A DNA stretch of 33,118 nucleotides. Source: an uncultured Rhodopila sp. (GTDB taxonomy: Bacteria; Pseudomonadota; Alphaproteobacteria; Acetobacterales; Acetobacteraceae). This document shows, one piece after another, positions 17,008 through 25,632 of the stretch. Under the pieces are notes generated by a model. The model saw nothing but the letters and a program-made list of their open reading frames with translations. It did no database searches and had not been told where the DNA came from. Each line of letters begins with the position of its first letter. Positions within the stretch are counted from its first letter, which is position 1. The stretch spans positions 1 to 33,118 of the forward strand of contig CAINOE010000117.1 of the NCBI GenBank assembly GCA_903851415.1, in the 5' to 3' direction. A program made the position numbers and the translations under genes.

Positions 17008-17549
17008 CCGTGCGGCCGGATAAATCGGCGGCCCGAAAGACGGTGGCGCGATCCGCGCGAAAGCCCCGAGCCGAACCGGCAAGATGCCTCGCGCGCCGGC
17101 GTCCCGGCCGCAGTCCGGTGTGATGTCGATGTTGCTATCCAAGACAGTTCCATGAACGCGACAAACACGCCATCCGTTGCCGGCCTCGCGACCCGGGCGT
17201 CGAATGATCGGCGGCAAAGAAGGGTAACCGGAGAATGTGACCCGGCGAAAGGCCACACGGTCCGGTTTTGCTGAATTGTCATGATCCGGAGTACGCGCCG
17301 CATCGACAATGATCAGCCTCCTGCGGCGCCCGGCCGCCGGCTGCAATTTCCCGCAATTGCCATCGAACTGACATCGACAGTCATACCGCGCGTTTGCGAC
17401 ATTATTGCGTATGAAGAGGCTTGGCGTGGCGCCGAAAGTCGTCATGACCCGCACCACCGCGCACCCTCCGGGTCCGCCGGTTCCCGGGCAATCAAAGCCC
17501 GGGCTCGCCATGCCACGCGTTTGTCACGGAAAAATTCAAGGGGGCCAAA
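17008..17549. other. Divergent promoter region between tonB and phosphatase C
   Basis: A 542-bp region without a supported gene, separating divergently transcribed tonB and phosphatase C. It holds the PhoB-box-like repeat at 17357-17374 and, next to the phosphatase start, the ribosome-binding sequence AGGGGG. Confidence 0.5.
17357..17374 (+). promoter_or_regulatory. Putative PhoB box upstream of phosphatase C
   Basis: TTGCCAT-CGAA-CTGACAT, 7-mers at 11-bp spacing, 11 of 14 matches to paired CTGTCAY. It is followed immediately by CGACAGTCAT, a possible further half-site. The box is 175 bp before the start of phosphatase C. Found by eye. Confidence 0.4.
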
Positions 17550-20500
17550 GTGAAACTGATTACCTGTCAGCAGCTTCTCCGGGCGAGTTTGCTCGCCACA
17601 ACGATGCTCATCGCGCCGCAACTGGCGCGCGCCGATATCGACGACGGCATCGCCGACAACAACGGGCAGCAGCCGCTGCCGACCGGCCAGTTCATCACGC
17701 CGCTGCTGCCGACCAACGCGGTGCAGACGTTCCTGAACCCGGGGCTGGCGAACTATCCGAGCTACGTCGCCGGACAGGCGGTGAAACTCGCGCTGAGCCC
17801 GGACGGCACGACGCTGGCGGTGATCACCGCCGGCTACAACCTGTTGAACAAGTCCACCGGCTCCAGCGACTCGGCCGCGTCCACGCAGTTCCTGTTCCTC
17901 TATAATGTGGCGGGCGCCAACAAGACCAAGCCCGTGCTGAAACAGGTGATCCAGCAGGCGCAGGCCGGCACCGGCCTGGTCTGGTCGCCGGATGGCAAGA
18001 CCATCTACGCCGCGGGCGGCGTGAACGACGAGGTTTACCTCTACGCCAGCGCCACGGGCACGTCGGGAACCTATGCGGCGGCCGGCACCATCGCGCTCGG
18101 CCACAGCGGCAAGGGCGTCGGCATCAGCGTCAAGCCGAACGTCTACGGCCTCGCGCTCTCGGCCGACGGTAGCACCCTCGTTGCCGTCAACAACTACAAC
18201 GACTCGATTTCGGTGATCAGCACCGCGACCAAGGCCGTGCTGTATCAGCACGATCTGCGGCCGTATTTCGCCAACAACGAGGGCACCAGCGGCGTCGCCG
18301 GCGGCGAGTATCCGTTCGCGGCCGTTATCGCCACCGTTGGCGGCGTAAAGACTGCTTACGTGTCCTCAACCCGCGACCGGCAGGTCGTCGCGGTGAACAT
18401 CTCGTCAACCGCCAGCGGCCAGTTGGCAGCCCGCATAGCGACCGATGGCGAGCCTAACGGTCTGGCACTGAACGCGGCGCAGACCACGCTCTATGTCGGC
18501 CAGGACAATTCCGACGAAGTGGCCCTGATCAACACGGCGACGAACGTCATCACCGCGACGATCGACACGCGCGCCCCGGCCGGCGTGCTGACCGGGCCGC
18601 ACTACACCGGCGCGGGAACCAACGCGGTCACGCTGTCCCCGGATGGCTCCACGCTGTACGCGGTCAACGGTGCCGCCAACTCGGTCGCCGTGATCCCGCT
18701 GACCGGCAGCAGCGCAAATACGGTGACCGGCCTGATCCCGACCGCGTGGTATCCGCACGACATCGCGTTCAGCGCCGATGGCACGTGGATGTACATCATC
18801 AACGGCAAGAGCGACCAGGGCGCCAACCCGCTGTATACCACCAGCAGCACCAGCAGCCTGGCCGACACCACCTACCCGGGCGGCAACGCCGCGGCACGGA
18901 GCACCTCGGCCGCTGCCAACCAGTACGATCTGCAGATGCACAAGGCGAGCCTCATCAGCGCCCAGGTGCCCGGCAGCAACGATCTGCCGCAGCTCACCGC
19001 CCAGGTGGAGGCGAACAACTTCTATTCGGTGACGCCGAATGCGAACGACGCCACGGTGATGAACTTCCTGCACGGCAAGATCCAGCACGTCATCTACATC
19101 ATCAAGGAGAACCGCACCTTCGACCAGGTGCTGGGCGACCTGACCAATGGTGCCAACGGCGATCCGTCGCTGACCGTGTTCGGCAAGCGCATCACGCCGA
19201 ACCTGCACCGCATCGCGACCAACTTCGTCACCCTGGACAACTTCTTCACCACCTCCGACGTCAGCATGGACGGGTGGTCCTGGAGCACGCAGGCCCGCGT
19301 CACCGACGACATCGGACTGAACGTGCAGCTCGAGTATGCCAGCCGCGGTCTGTCGTATGACAGTGAGGCCTATAACCGCGGCAACGTGCCGACCGGCCTG
19401 GCGACCACGGCGGATCGAGCCATCGCGGTGCCGGGCTATTCCGCGTCCGTGACCCCCGGCATGTCGGCAACCGTGGCCGACGTGCTGCCAGGCGCCGGCG
19501 ACGTGGCGACGGGCGACTCCCCGAACAGCCTGTACAGCGGCAAGGAAAACGGCCATATCTGGGATGCCGTGATCGCCGCGGGCCTGACGGTGCGCAACTA
19601 CGGCTTCAACGTCAACGACGTCGGCAGCATCGGCACGGTGGCGAGCCCGAACCGCTACCCGTATCACGCCGGCACGGTCATGGCCTATCCGGAAAACCAG
19701 ACGCTGGCGCATTATCCGGCTGGCCAGACGCTGGCACAGGCGGATCGGACCGACCTTTACTATCTCGGCTTCAATACGTCCTATCCGGACAACTGGCGCG
19801 TCGATGAGTGGATGCGCGAGTTCAACGGCACGTATGCGCCGGGCTATTATGCGAACAACCAGGTGGCGCTCAGTAACATGCCGAACCTGACGCTGCTGCG
19901 CCTCGGCCGCGATCACATGGGCGGTTTCGGCAGCAACGTTCTCGGCAACAGCGGCACGCCGGAAGCGCAGCAGGCGGACAACGACTATGCCGTGGCGCGC
20001 GTGATCGATGCGGTCAACCACAGCATCTATGCCAACAACACGCTGATCTTCGTGATCGAGGACGACTCGCAGGACGGCCCCGACCACATGGACGCGCACC
20101 GCAGCACGGTTTACGTGGCCGGCCCCTACGTCAAGCAGAACGCGGTGGTCAGCACACGGTACACCACGGTCAACCTGGTGCGGACGATCGAGGATGTCCT
20201 TGGCCTGACGCACCTCAACCTGAACGATGCCTACCAGGGGCCGATGACCAACGTGTTCAACATCGCCCAGCCGGCAAGCTGGTCGTTCTCGGCGGTGGCC
20301 TCCACCGTGTTGCAGTCCACGACGATCGTGATGAACGACCCGAACGTGCGTTGGGCCGAAGGTCCGGTCGTCGTGCCGAAGCATGACGGCGATTACTGGA
20401 AGGAAGCCACGAAGGGCTTCGACTTCTCCGCCGCGGACCGGGTTCCGATGGATCTGTTCAACCAGGTTCTGTGGGACGGTCTGAATGGCGGCACCCCGTA

Positions 20501-20555
20501 TCCGGCGCATCGCGACGGGCTGCGCAAGGGATACCGCGAAGTCACCATGAAGTAA
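17550..20555 (+). CDS. Secreted beta-propeller / alkaline-phosphatase-family fusion protein C
   Basis: A 1001-residue paralogue of A, B and D. The start is GTG, with AGGGGG about 7 bp upstream. The signal peptide ends at residue 28 (LARA/D), followed by IADNNGQQPLPTGQFITP. YVTN blades occupy about residues 70-420 (NAVTLSPDGSTLYAVNGAANS). The phosphatase half includes IQHVIYIIKENRTFDQVLGD (Glu520, Asn521), DVSMDGWSWSTQARVTD (Ser572 as candidate nucleophile) and VIEDDSQDGPDHMDAHRST (Glu837, Asp838, Asp839). It diverges from the others in the nucleophile loop and in the region after it, which may reflect a different substrate. A PEP-CTERM gene follows 63 bp downstream, across a hairpin. It is convergent with D. 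Confidence 0.92.
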   Translation: MKLITCQQLLRASLLATTMLIAPQLARADIDDGIADNNGQQPLPTGQFITPLLPTNAVQTFLNPGLANYPSYVAGQAVKLALSPDGTTLAVITAGYNLLNKSTGSSDSAASTQFLFLYNVAGANKTKPVLKQVIQQAQAGTGLVWSPDGKTIYAAGGVNDEVYLYASATGTSGTYAAAGTIALGHSGKGVGISVKPNVYGLALSADGSTLVAVNNYNDSISVISTATKAVLYQHDLRPYFANNEGTSGVAGGEYPFAAVIATVGGVKTAYVSSTRDRQVVAVNISSTASGQLAARIATDGEPNGLALNAAQTTLYVGQDNSDEVALINTATNVITATIDTRAPAGVLTGPHYTGAGTNAVTLSPDGSTLYAVNGAANSVAVIPLTGSSANTVTGLIPTAWYPHDIAFSADGTWMYIINGKSDQGANPLYTTSSTSSLADTTYPGGNAAARSTSAAANQYDLQMHKASLISAQVPGSNDLPQLTAQVEANNFYSVTPNANDATVMNFLHGKIQHVIYIIKENRTFDQVLGDLTNGANGDPSLTVFGKRITPNLHRIATNFVTLDNFFTTSDVSMDGWSWSTQARVTDDIGLNVQLEYASRGLSYDSEAYNRGNVPTGLATTADRAIAVPGYSASVTPGMSATVADVLPGAGDVATGDSPNSLYSGKENGHIWDAVIAAGLTVRNYGFNVNDVGSIGTVASPNRYPYHAGTVMAYPENQTLAHYPAGQTLAQADRTDLYYLGFNTSYPDNWRVDEWMREFNGTYAPGYYANNQVALSNMPNLTLLRLGRDHMGGFGSNVLGNSGTPEAQQADNDYAVARVIDAVNHSIYANNTLIFVIEDDSQDGPDHMDAHRSTVYVAGPYVKQNAVVSTRYTTVNLVRTIEDVLGLTHLNLNDAYQGPMTNVFNIAQPASWSFSAVASTVLQSTTIVMNDPNVRWAEGPVVVPKHDGDYWKEATKGFDFSAADRVPMDLFNQVLWDGLNGGTPYPAHRDGLRKGYREVTMK

Positions 20556-20562
20556 CGTCTTC

Positions 20563-20580
20563 GGGCGGGGCGCCCCGCCC
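20563..20580 (+). terminator. Palindromic hairpin after phosphatase C
   Basis: A perfect 18-bp palindrome GGGCGGGG-CG-CCCCGCCC, followed by GTCCGTTTT, 8 bp after the stop. It probably attenuates read-through into the PEP-CTERM gene at 20619. Confidence 0.6.
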
Positions 20581-20618
20581 GTCCGTTTTCCCGCAATCCA
20601 TAAGGACGATTTATCATC

Positions 20619-21248
20619 ATGCGCAAACTCTGGTTCGCTCTCGCGGCAACGGCCGCGCTCACCGCGATGCCCGGCCTTGCTTCGGCCACCCCGGGCACGC
20701 TTGTTGTGACCCTTCCGGGCGTCCCGGCGCAGAATTTCACCCTGGTCATCGACACCGGTACAGACCGGATCGACTCGTTCACAATCGACAATGTCTCGGC
20801 GCCCGCGGGGTTTAATTCCTATATAACCTTGTTGGACAGCAACTACAGCGCCTACTACGAGGCTCAGTTCACGGTGCTGCAGACCGGCGGCGACAACATC
20901 AATTACACGTTTCTCCTCGATCTCGAAGCGCTGAACACGCCGTTCCCGAGCTCGACGAACTGGGCCGCCGATGCAGTCGCGTTGCTGACGAATACCAGCC
21001 AGCTCACGACGAACCTCGACACGGCTGCGACCGACCCTGCAGAGGATTACAGCAACAACAGCGCTTACACTTTCGTCGAGCGCTATGACGACGGCACCGT
21101 CATCGCCGGATCCACCATTCCGGTGCCCCTTGCGACACCAGCCTCAGGCGAGGTGCTCAACGTTACCGCCCCGGAACCGGCCAGCATCGCCTTGTTGGCG
21201 ACGTCGGTTTTTGGCCTCGGGATGGCACGCCGCCGCCGCCGCGTCTGA
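20619..21248 (+). CDS. PEP-CTERM sorting domain protein 3
   Basis: A 209-residue exported protein. The signal peptide is MRKLWFALAATAALTAMPGLASA, cleaved near residue 23. The mature region is acidic and rich in Asn, Thr and aromatics without catalytic motifs. The C-terminus APEPASIALLATSVFGLGMA then RRRRRV is a PEP-CTERM signal. AAGGA lies 13-17 bp before the ATG, a rather long spacing. It follows phosphatase C on the same strand, mirroring the PEP-CTERM 2 / phosphatase A pair, and is not obviously similar to the other two PEP-CTERM proteins outside the sorting signal. Function unknown; exosortase processing and surface display are inferred. Confidence 0.87.
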   Translation: MRKLWFALAATAALTAMPGLASATPGTLVVTLPGVPAQNFTLVIDTGTDRIDSFTIDNVSAPAGFNSYITLLDSNYSAYYEAQFTVLQTGGDNINYTFLLDLEALNTPFPSSTNWAADAVALLTNTSQLTTNLDTAATDPAEDYSNNSAYTFVERYDDGTVIAGSTIPVPLATPASGEVLNVTAPEPASIALLATSVFGLGMARRRRRV

Positions 21249-21278
21249 TATCCGCGAGTCCGACAAGCCAACCGAAAA

Positions 21279-21306
21279 GGCGGCCATTTCGGTGGCCGCC
21301 CTTTTT
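21279..21306 (+). terminator. Rho-independent terminator after PEP-CTERM 3
   Basis: GGCGGCCA / TGGCCGCC with a TTTCGG loop, then CTTTTT. An A-run on the other side means it may also stop minus-strand transcription. It is the best canonical terminator in the window. Confidence 0.85.
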
Positions 21307-21364
21307 GTTGCAACGCCCGCCTCGGCGGCGCCGCGGTCGTTGACGGTGTTGCGGCCGGAAAGCC

Positions 21365-21386
21365 GGCCTGCCGGACGAAGCAGGCC
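21365..21386 (-). terminator. Hairpin after the small secreted-protein gene
   Basis: GGCCTGC / GCAGGCC, 7-bp stem with an 8-nt loop, about 8 bp beyond the TAA at 21394 on the minus strand. No clear T-run follows. Confidence 0.4.
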
Positions 21387-21393
21387 GCCGGTT

Positions 21394-21654
21394 TTAATAG
21401 TCCCCCGCCAGCAGCTTTTCGGCATGCTGGATCGCCTCGACGCACTCATCGTCATCGCCCTCAGCCTGTTCCTTCCCGGCGCGCTTGAGATCGGCCGCAA
21501 TGAGCTGCCTGATCCTGGCGTCGCCTTGATAAGCGGCGAGTTTTGCGGCGACCTCCTCCTGCCCCTTGATGCAGGCTTCGGCATCGCCGCCCTTGTCCTT
21601 CGCAACGGCACCGGCGAGCGGGACAAGAACGAGCAGCAGAATAATGCGATACAT
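21394..21654 (-). CDS. Small exported protein of unknown function
   Basis: An 86-residue protein with signal peptide MYRIILLLVLVPLAGAVA (cleavage near residue 18). The mature ~68 residues are charged and helix-prone (EEVAAKLAAYQGDARIRQLIAADLKRAGKEQAEGDDDEC). They contain two Cys, one near each end (DAEACIKG and DDDECVEA), suited to a disulfide in a helical hairpin. AAGGA lies about 9 bp before the ATG. It is 75 bp downstream of phosphatase D on the same strand and may be co-transcribed with it. The coding pattern, signal peptide and ribosome-binding site make it a real gene, but no family was recognised. An accessory or inhibitor role toward the phosphatase is only a guess. Confidence 0.75.
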   Translation of the reverse strand: MYRIILLLVLVPLAGAVAKDKGGDAEACIKGQEEVAAKLAAYQGDARIRQLIAADLKRAGKEQAEGDDDECVEAIQHAEKLLAGDY

Positions 21655-21729
21655 GCGGTATGTTCCTTTTGACCGGTTACGAAGACGCGGCCCCGAGCCC
21701 GCCGGCCGCGCACTGGTTACGAATACCCG

Positions 21730-24678
21730 CTAATTGCCCGAACTTGCGTCAGACAGGAAGCGGCGGCGCAGATCCGTGCCGGAACGTTCCCGCGGATAAG
21801 GAATGCCCGGCTTCAGACCTTCCCATTGTATCTCATTGTAAAGATCCGCCGGAACCCGGTCGGCCGCGCTGAAATCGAGACCGCGCGTCGCCTCGGCCCA
21901 CCACGCGGCGCTCCGCACCGGCGTTGCCGGCAGGGAGTCGGCGAATTCCAGGTAAGGGTCGTTCAGCGCAATCGTCGTCGCCGCGAGATACGGCGAAGCG
22001 ATCGCGCTGTAGGTCCAGCTCGTCTGCCTCAGGTCGAACACATCGGTCATCGGCCGCTGATAGGCATCGTTCAGATTCAGATGATCCAGCCCCAAAATGT
22101 CCTCGATCGTGCGAACCATGTTCACCGTCGTGTAGCGCGTGCTGACAACAGCGTTCTTCTTGACATAGGGGCCGACGATATAAGCCGTGCTGCGATGCGC
22201 ATCCATATGGTCCGGGCCATCCTGCGCGTCGTCCTCCAGCACAAAGATCAATGTATTGCCGGCATAAGGGCTGGCCGCGACGGTCGCAACGACCCGGCCG
22301 ACGGCGAGGTCATTGTCCGCCTGTTGCAATTCCGGCGTCGTCAGGCCGGCAACCGCGGTGTCGGCCCCGCTGAAATTGCCGGTGTGGTCGTGCATCAGCC
22401 GCAACAGCGTCAAATTCGGCAGGTTCCCGCCGGTGACGTAGCCGGCGAACTCGCGCTGCCACTCCTCGACGCGCCAGACATCGGGGAAGGCATTGTCGAA
22501 GCCGCGGAAATACGGGTCGGTGTAAGGAGCAAGGCTGGGGCTGGTCGAGATCGCCACCTGCAGGCCAAGGCTATGGGGGCTGCGCAGGTAGTCATATTGC
22601 GGGTAACTGCTCGGGTACAGGCCGTCGGCGGAGGCCGGGAGGTTGTATTTGGACAGATCGTTGAAGAAGCCGTAATCGCGCACGGTCAGGTTGGCCCGCA
22701 GCGCCGCGTCCCAGATGGTGCCCGCCTGAACCAGTCCGTTCGGCCCGTCGGTGGCGAAGTCATTGTTCGTGCCGGGCAACAGGTTCGCCGCCCCGCCGGT
22801 TATCGCTCCGGCCACCACGCTGTAGAGATTGTTCAGCGCCGCGTCGCGTCCGCCCTGCGATGCGATGCCGACATTGATGTCGCGGTTTGTGCCTTCGGAG
22901 TCGTTCGAAGCCCCGCGCCCGGCATAGTTCGGCGGGATCGTCTTGGTGCCATGGTCGCTCTCGCGCGCCCCGGTGCTCCAGGCCCAGCCGTCGCCGCTGA
23001 CTTCGCCGCTGCAGAAGAAGTTGTCGAGCGTGACGAAATTCTGCGACAGCAGGTGGAAATTCGGCGTCACGCGCTTGCCGTACATGACCAGCGCGGGATC
23101 GCCGTTGGCGCCGTTCGTCAGGTCGCCGAGGACCTGGTCGAACGTGCGGTTTTCCTTGATGATGTAGATGATATGCTGAATTTTCCCGTGCAGCGCGCTC
23201 ATCATGGCGGTGTCGCCGGCGTTGGCCGGAACGCTGTAGCCGTTGTTGGCCGCAACCTGCGCGGTGAGGTTGCCAAGGTCGGAGGGCGCCGGAACCGGAA
23301 CCGTCAGCAGGCCGCCTCCCTGAAGCTGGAGAACATACTGGTTGGCCGAACCGGTCTCGTAGGACGGGTTCTTGCCGGGGTCGATCTTGCTGTTGGCGAC
23401 ATACATCACGCTGCCGTCCTTGCTCAGACTGACGGCGTGCGGATACCAGGCCGTCGGCACCAGCCCTGCCACGGCATGCGGCGCAGGCCCGCTCAAACGA
23501 ATGATCGCCACCGAGTTGGCGCCCCCATTGGTGACATACAGCGTCTGGCCGTCCGGCGACAAAGCGAGGTTGTTCGCCGCGGCCCCGGTGTACTTCGTCC
23601 CGCTCGGCACGACGCCGGGCGGCGCGATGGTTGAAATCTCCTCCGACACCGCATTGGTGGCGGTATCGATCACTGCAACGCTGTCACTGTTGTCCTGTGT
23701 CACATAAAGCGTCGATTGATCAGCGCTCAGCAGCATGCTGTTCGGATTGCCGGGCAGTCCGATACGGGTGATCAGCGCGGGACTTGTTCCTGCGATGTTC
23801 ACCACCACCACCTGACGGTCGCGGATCGAGGAGACGTAGGCGGTGGCCGTGCCCTTTACCGCGACGGTGAAAGGCGCCTCGCCGCCCGCGATACCGGGGG
23901 TGTTGGACGTCTTGTACGGCCGCAGATCGTATTCGAACCGTTTGCTGTTGGTGGGCGTGTCGATGACGGTGATCGAGTCGTTGTAGATATTCGCGGCAAC
24001 CAGGACAGTACCGTCAGTGGACAGGCCCAGGCCTGCGACGGTTGATTTCTCCTCGAAGCCGACACCGTTGCCAAGCAATGCGCCGAATGCGGCTAATGGA
24101 CCGGTCAGGGCGGAGGCGAAGCTGGCATGGCCCATGGCAATGCTGGCGCTTTGAACCCAGCCCGATGCGGTGGACCCGGCGTAAACGTTCACTGTGTCGC
24201 CGGTGCCCCCGGACACATAGAATTTGCTGCCATCCGGCGCCCAAACCAGGCCGGCATAGGTGTCGGGGACCTGAATGACCTGCTTCTGCTGCGGCGACCG
24301 CGCGTTGCCGCCGGCGATGTCATAAACGAAGATGTACTGGCTGGTCGCGTCCAGGGCCGATCCCGTCGCATTGTCCAGCAGGTTGTAACCGCTGGTCATC
24401 ACCAGCAGCGTGCGCCCGTCCGGGCTGACAGCGGTCTTGACCGCGCCGTTTGCAATGAAATTCGGATGCGCCGAAAGACCCGGATTGAGGGTCGCGAACA
24501 CCGCTCCGGTCGCCGCCGCCGGCGTCACGAACTGGCCGGAAGGCAACGGCAACTGGCCGGTGTTGTCCAGCGTTCCATCATCGATATCGGCCCGGGCGCT
24601 GCCGCAGGAGATGCCTGCCAGCATGGTCGCGGCAAGCAGCGGCAGGCGGAAACTGTTTCCGAAACGCGGATATTGCAT
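21730..24678 (-). CDS. Secreted beta-propeller / alkaline-phosphatase-family fusion protein D
   Basis: A 982-residue paralogue of A-C. The start ATG 24678 is chosen because the signal peptide MQYPRFGNSFRLPLLAATML follows at once and AAGGTG lies upstream; an upstream in-frame extension to 24735 lacks protein character. Cleavage near residue 30 (SARA/D) exposes DNTGQLPLPSGQFVTP. YVTN blades follow (NNLALSPDGQTLYVTNGGANS). The phosphatase half has IIYIIKENRTFDQVLGD (Glu509, Asn510), CSGEVSGDGWAWSTGARESD with the candidate nucleophile Ser, and LEDDAQDGPDHMDAHRST (Glu815). It is encoded just downstream of gspK on the same strand, a good position for a T2SS cargo gene, and is convergent with the C/PEP-CTERM 3 unit. 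Confidence 0.92.
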   Translation of the reverse strand: MQYPRFGNSFRLPLLAATMLAGISCGSARADIDDGTLDNTGQLPLPSGQFVTPAAATGAVFATLNPGLSAHPNFIANGAVKTAVSPDGRTLLVMTSGYNLLDNATGSALDATSQYIFVYDIAGGNARSPQQKQVIQVPDTYAGLVWAPDGSKFYVSGGTGDTVNVYAGSTASGWVQSASIAMGHASFASALTGPLAAFGALLGNGVGFEEKSTVAGLGLSTDGTVLVAANIYNDSITVIDTPTNSKRFEYDLRPYKTSNTPGIAGGEAPFTVAVKGTATAYVSSIRDRQVVVVNIAGTSPALITRIGLPGNPNSMLLSADQSTLYVTQDNSDSVAVIDTATNAVSEEISTIAPPGVVPSGTKYTGAAANNLALSPDGQTLYVTNGGANSVAIIRLSGPAPHAVAGLVPTAWYPHAVSLSKDGSVMYVANSKIDPGKNPSYETGSANQYVLQLQGGGLLTVPVPAPSDLGNLTAQVAANNGYSVPANAGDTAMMSALHGKIQHIIYIIKENRTFDQVLGDLTNGANGDPALVMYGKRVTPNFHLLSQNFVTLDNFFCSGEVSGDGWAWSTGARESDHGTKTIPPNYAGRGASNDSEGTNRDINVGIASQGGRDAALNNLYSVVAGAITGGAANLLPGTNNDFATDGPNGLVQAGTIWDAALRANLTVRDYGFFNDLSKYNLPASADGLYPSSYPQYDYLRSPHSLGLQVAISTSPSLAPYTDPYFRGFDNAFPDVWRVEEWQREFAGYVTGGNLPNLTLLRLMHDHTGNFSGADTAVAGLTTPELQQADNDLAVGRVVATVAASPYAGNTLIFVLEDDAQDGPDHMDAHRSTAYIVGPYVKKNAVVSTRYTTVNMVRTIEDILGLDHLNLNDAYQRPMTDVFDLRQTSWTYSAIASPYLAATTIALNDPYLEFADSLPATPVRSAAWWAEATRGLDFSAADRVPADLYNEIQWEGLKPGIPYPRERSGTDLRRRFLSDASSGN

Positions 24679-24800
24679 AGTCGCACCTTCGTTGGCCGCG
24701 CAGGCCGCCGCCCGGTCGCCACCGGGCCGCCTCACGCAGCGCCATCAACCGGCGGATGTTGCCGCACAATGCGAAACCGGAACAAGGACGCCGGGCTTAA

Positions 24801-24818
24801 GTTACAGTGATGTTTCCA
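24801..24818 (-). promoter_or_regulatory. Weak PhoB-box-like repeats upstream of phosphatase D
   Basis: Read on minus: TGGAAAC-ATCA-CTGTAAC at 11-bp spacing (9 of 14 to paired CTGTCAY). A second CTGTAAC copy lies at 24829-24835. Two exact copies of this 7-mer within 35 bp in a short non-coding gap are suggestive but not conclusive. The box is 122 bp before the gene start. Confidence 0.3.
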
Positions 24819-24849
24819 TGTATATCGTGTTACAGCCAAAACGGTTTGG

Positions 24850-25632
24850 TCACGGTGCGGTCTCGCCGTCGTCCCAGGCCAGCACCCGCCAGCCGCGTCC
24901 ATCCGGCGAGTAGCCGAAGCGCACCACGGCGCGGCGCGTGACCCTTGCCGCATCGGGCAAGGTCGCCACCGCGGTCATGGCGAGCACCCGCGCCTCGCGG
25001 TTCGCGGACGCCACGGGCGGCGCGCCGCCGATCCGCAGGGCAACCAGTACGGCGGCATCGGCAAAGGCCGGATCGGGATCGCTGGTGGACCACAGCGTCA
25101 GATGCGGCTTCAGCGCGGCGAGCAGCGCCGGGTCCATGCCGAGCACGTAGCCCAGCTCATCGAGGTTCTCGAACGGCCGTCCGGGAGGTCCGTAGGCCAT
25201 CCCGGCGGCGCGGTAGGCCGCCGCTTTGGCTCCGTGCGGACTGGGGCTGAGCCCCGGCGTCCGCCAGTCGACGATCGCAGCCGCCAGGCTTTCCGCCGCC
25301 CGCGGCTCCGCGCCAAGGCCGGTGAGCAGCGCCTGGAGCATCACGGCGGACGCCAGGTTCGGGTTCATCCGGCCCGACAGGTCAAGCACGCCGACATCGA
25401 CGCGCATCGCGCCGAACCGCCGGACCGCCGGCACGGCGCCTGAGCGCAACCCGTCCAGGATCGCCGCCGAGAGAACCGCGTCCGCCGCGGCACGGCCGGC
25501 CGCCAGATCCCGCAGCGCGGCCGACAGCTTCGCCTCACGGCCCGCACTGCCCACCAGGGAGGAAACCAGCAGCGCAAGGATGACGATGGTCCAGAGCACC
25601 ACGATCAGGGCGAACCCGCGCTGGCGCGTCAT
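24850..25632 (-). CDS. gspK: GspK minor pseudopilin (right copy)
   Basis: A 260-residue T2SS minor pseudopilin K, which caps the pseudopilus tip and binds GspI and GspJ. The leader MTRQRG is followed by FALIVVLWTIVILALLVSSL, with no Glu at +5 as expected for K. The body contains the GspK helical domain pattern (SGRMNPNLASAVMLQALL; AAAIVDWRTPGLSPSPHGA; FENLDELGYVLGMD). ATG 25632 overlaps the gspJ stop as ATGA. Compared with typical enterobacterial GspK (over 300 residues) it is short. It is the last gene of the gspI-J-K operon; phosphatase D follows 171 bp downstream behind its own putative promoter. Confidence 0.92.
   Translation of the reverse strand: MTRQRGFALIVVLWTIVILALLVSSLVGSAGREAKLSAALRDLAAGRAAADAVLSAAILDGLRSGAVPAVRRFGAMRVDVGVLDLSGRMNPNLASAVMLQALLTGLGAEPRAAESLAAAIVDWRTPGLSPSPHGAKAAAYRAAGMAYGPPGRPFENLDELGYVLGMDPALLAALKPHLTLWSTSDPDPAFADAAVLVALRIGGAPPVASANREARVLAMTAVATLPDAARVTRRAVVRFGYSPDGRGWRVLAWDDGETAP

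Noticed and set aside
17008..17511. N-terminal extension of TonB by 168 residues
   Set aside because: The translation is not protein-like, precedes the expected start next to the transmembrane helix, and would cover the promoter region of phosphatase C.
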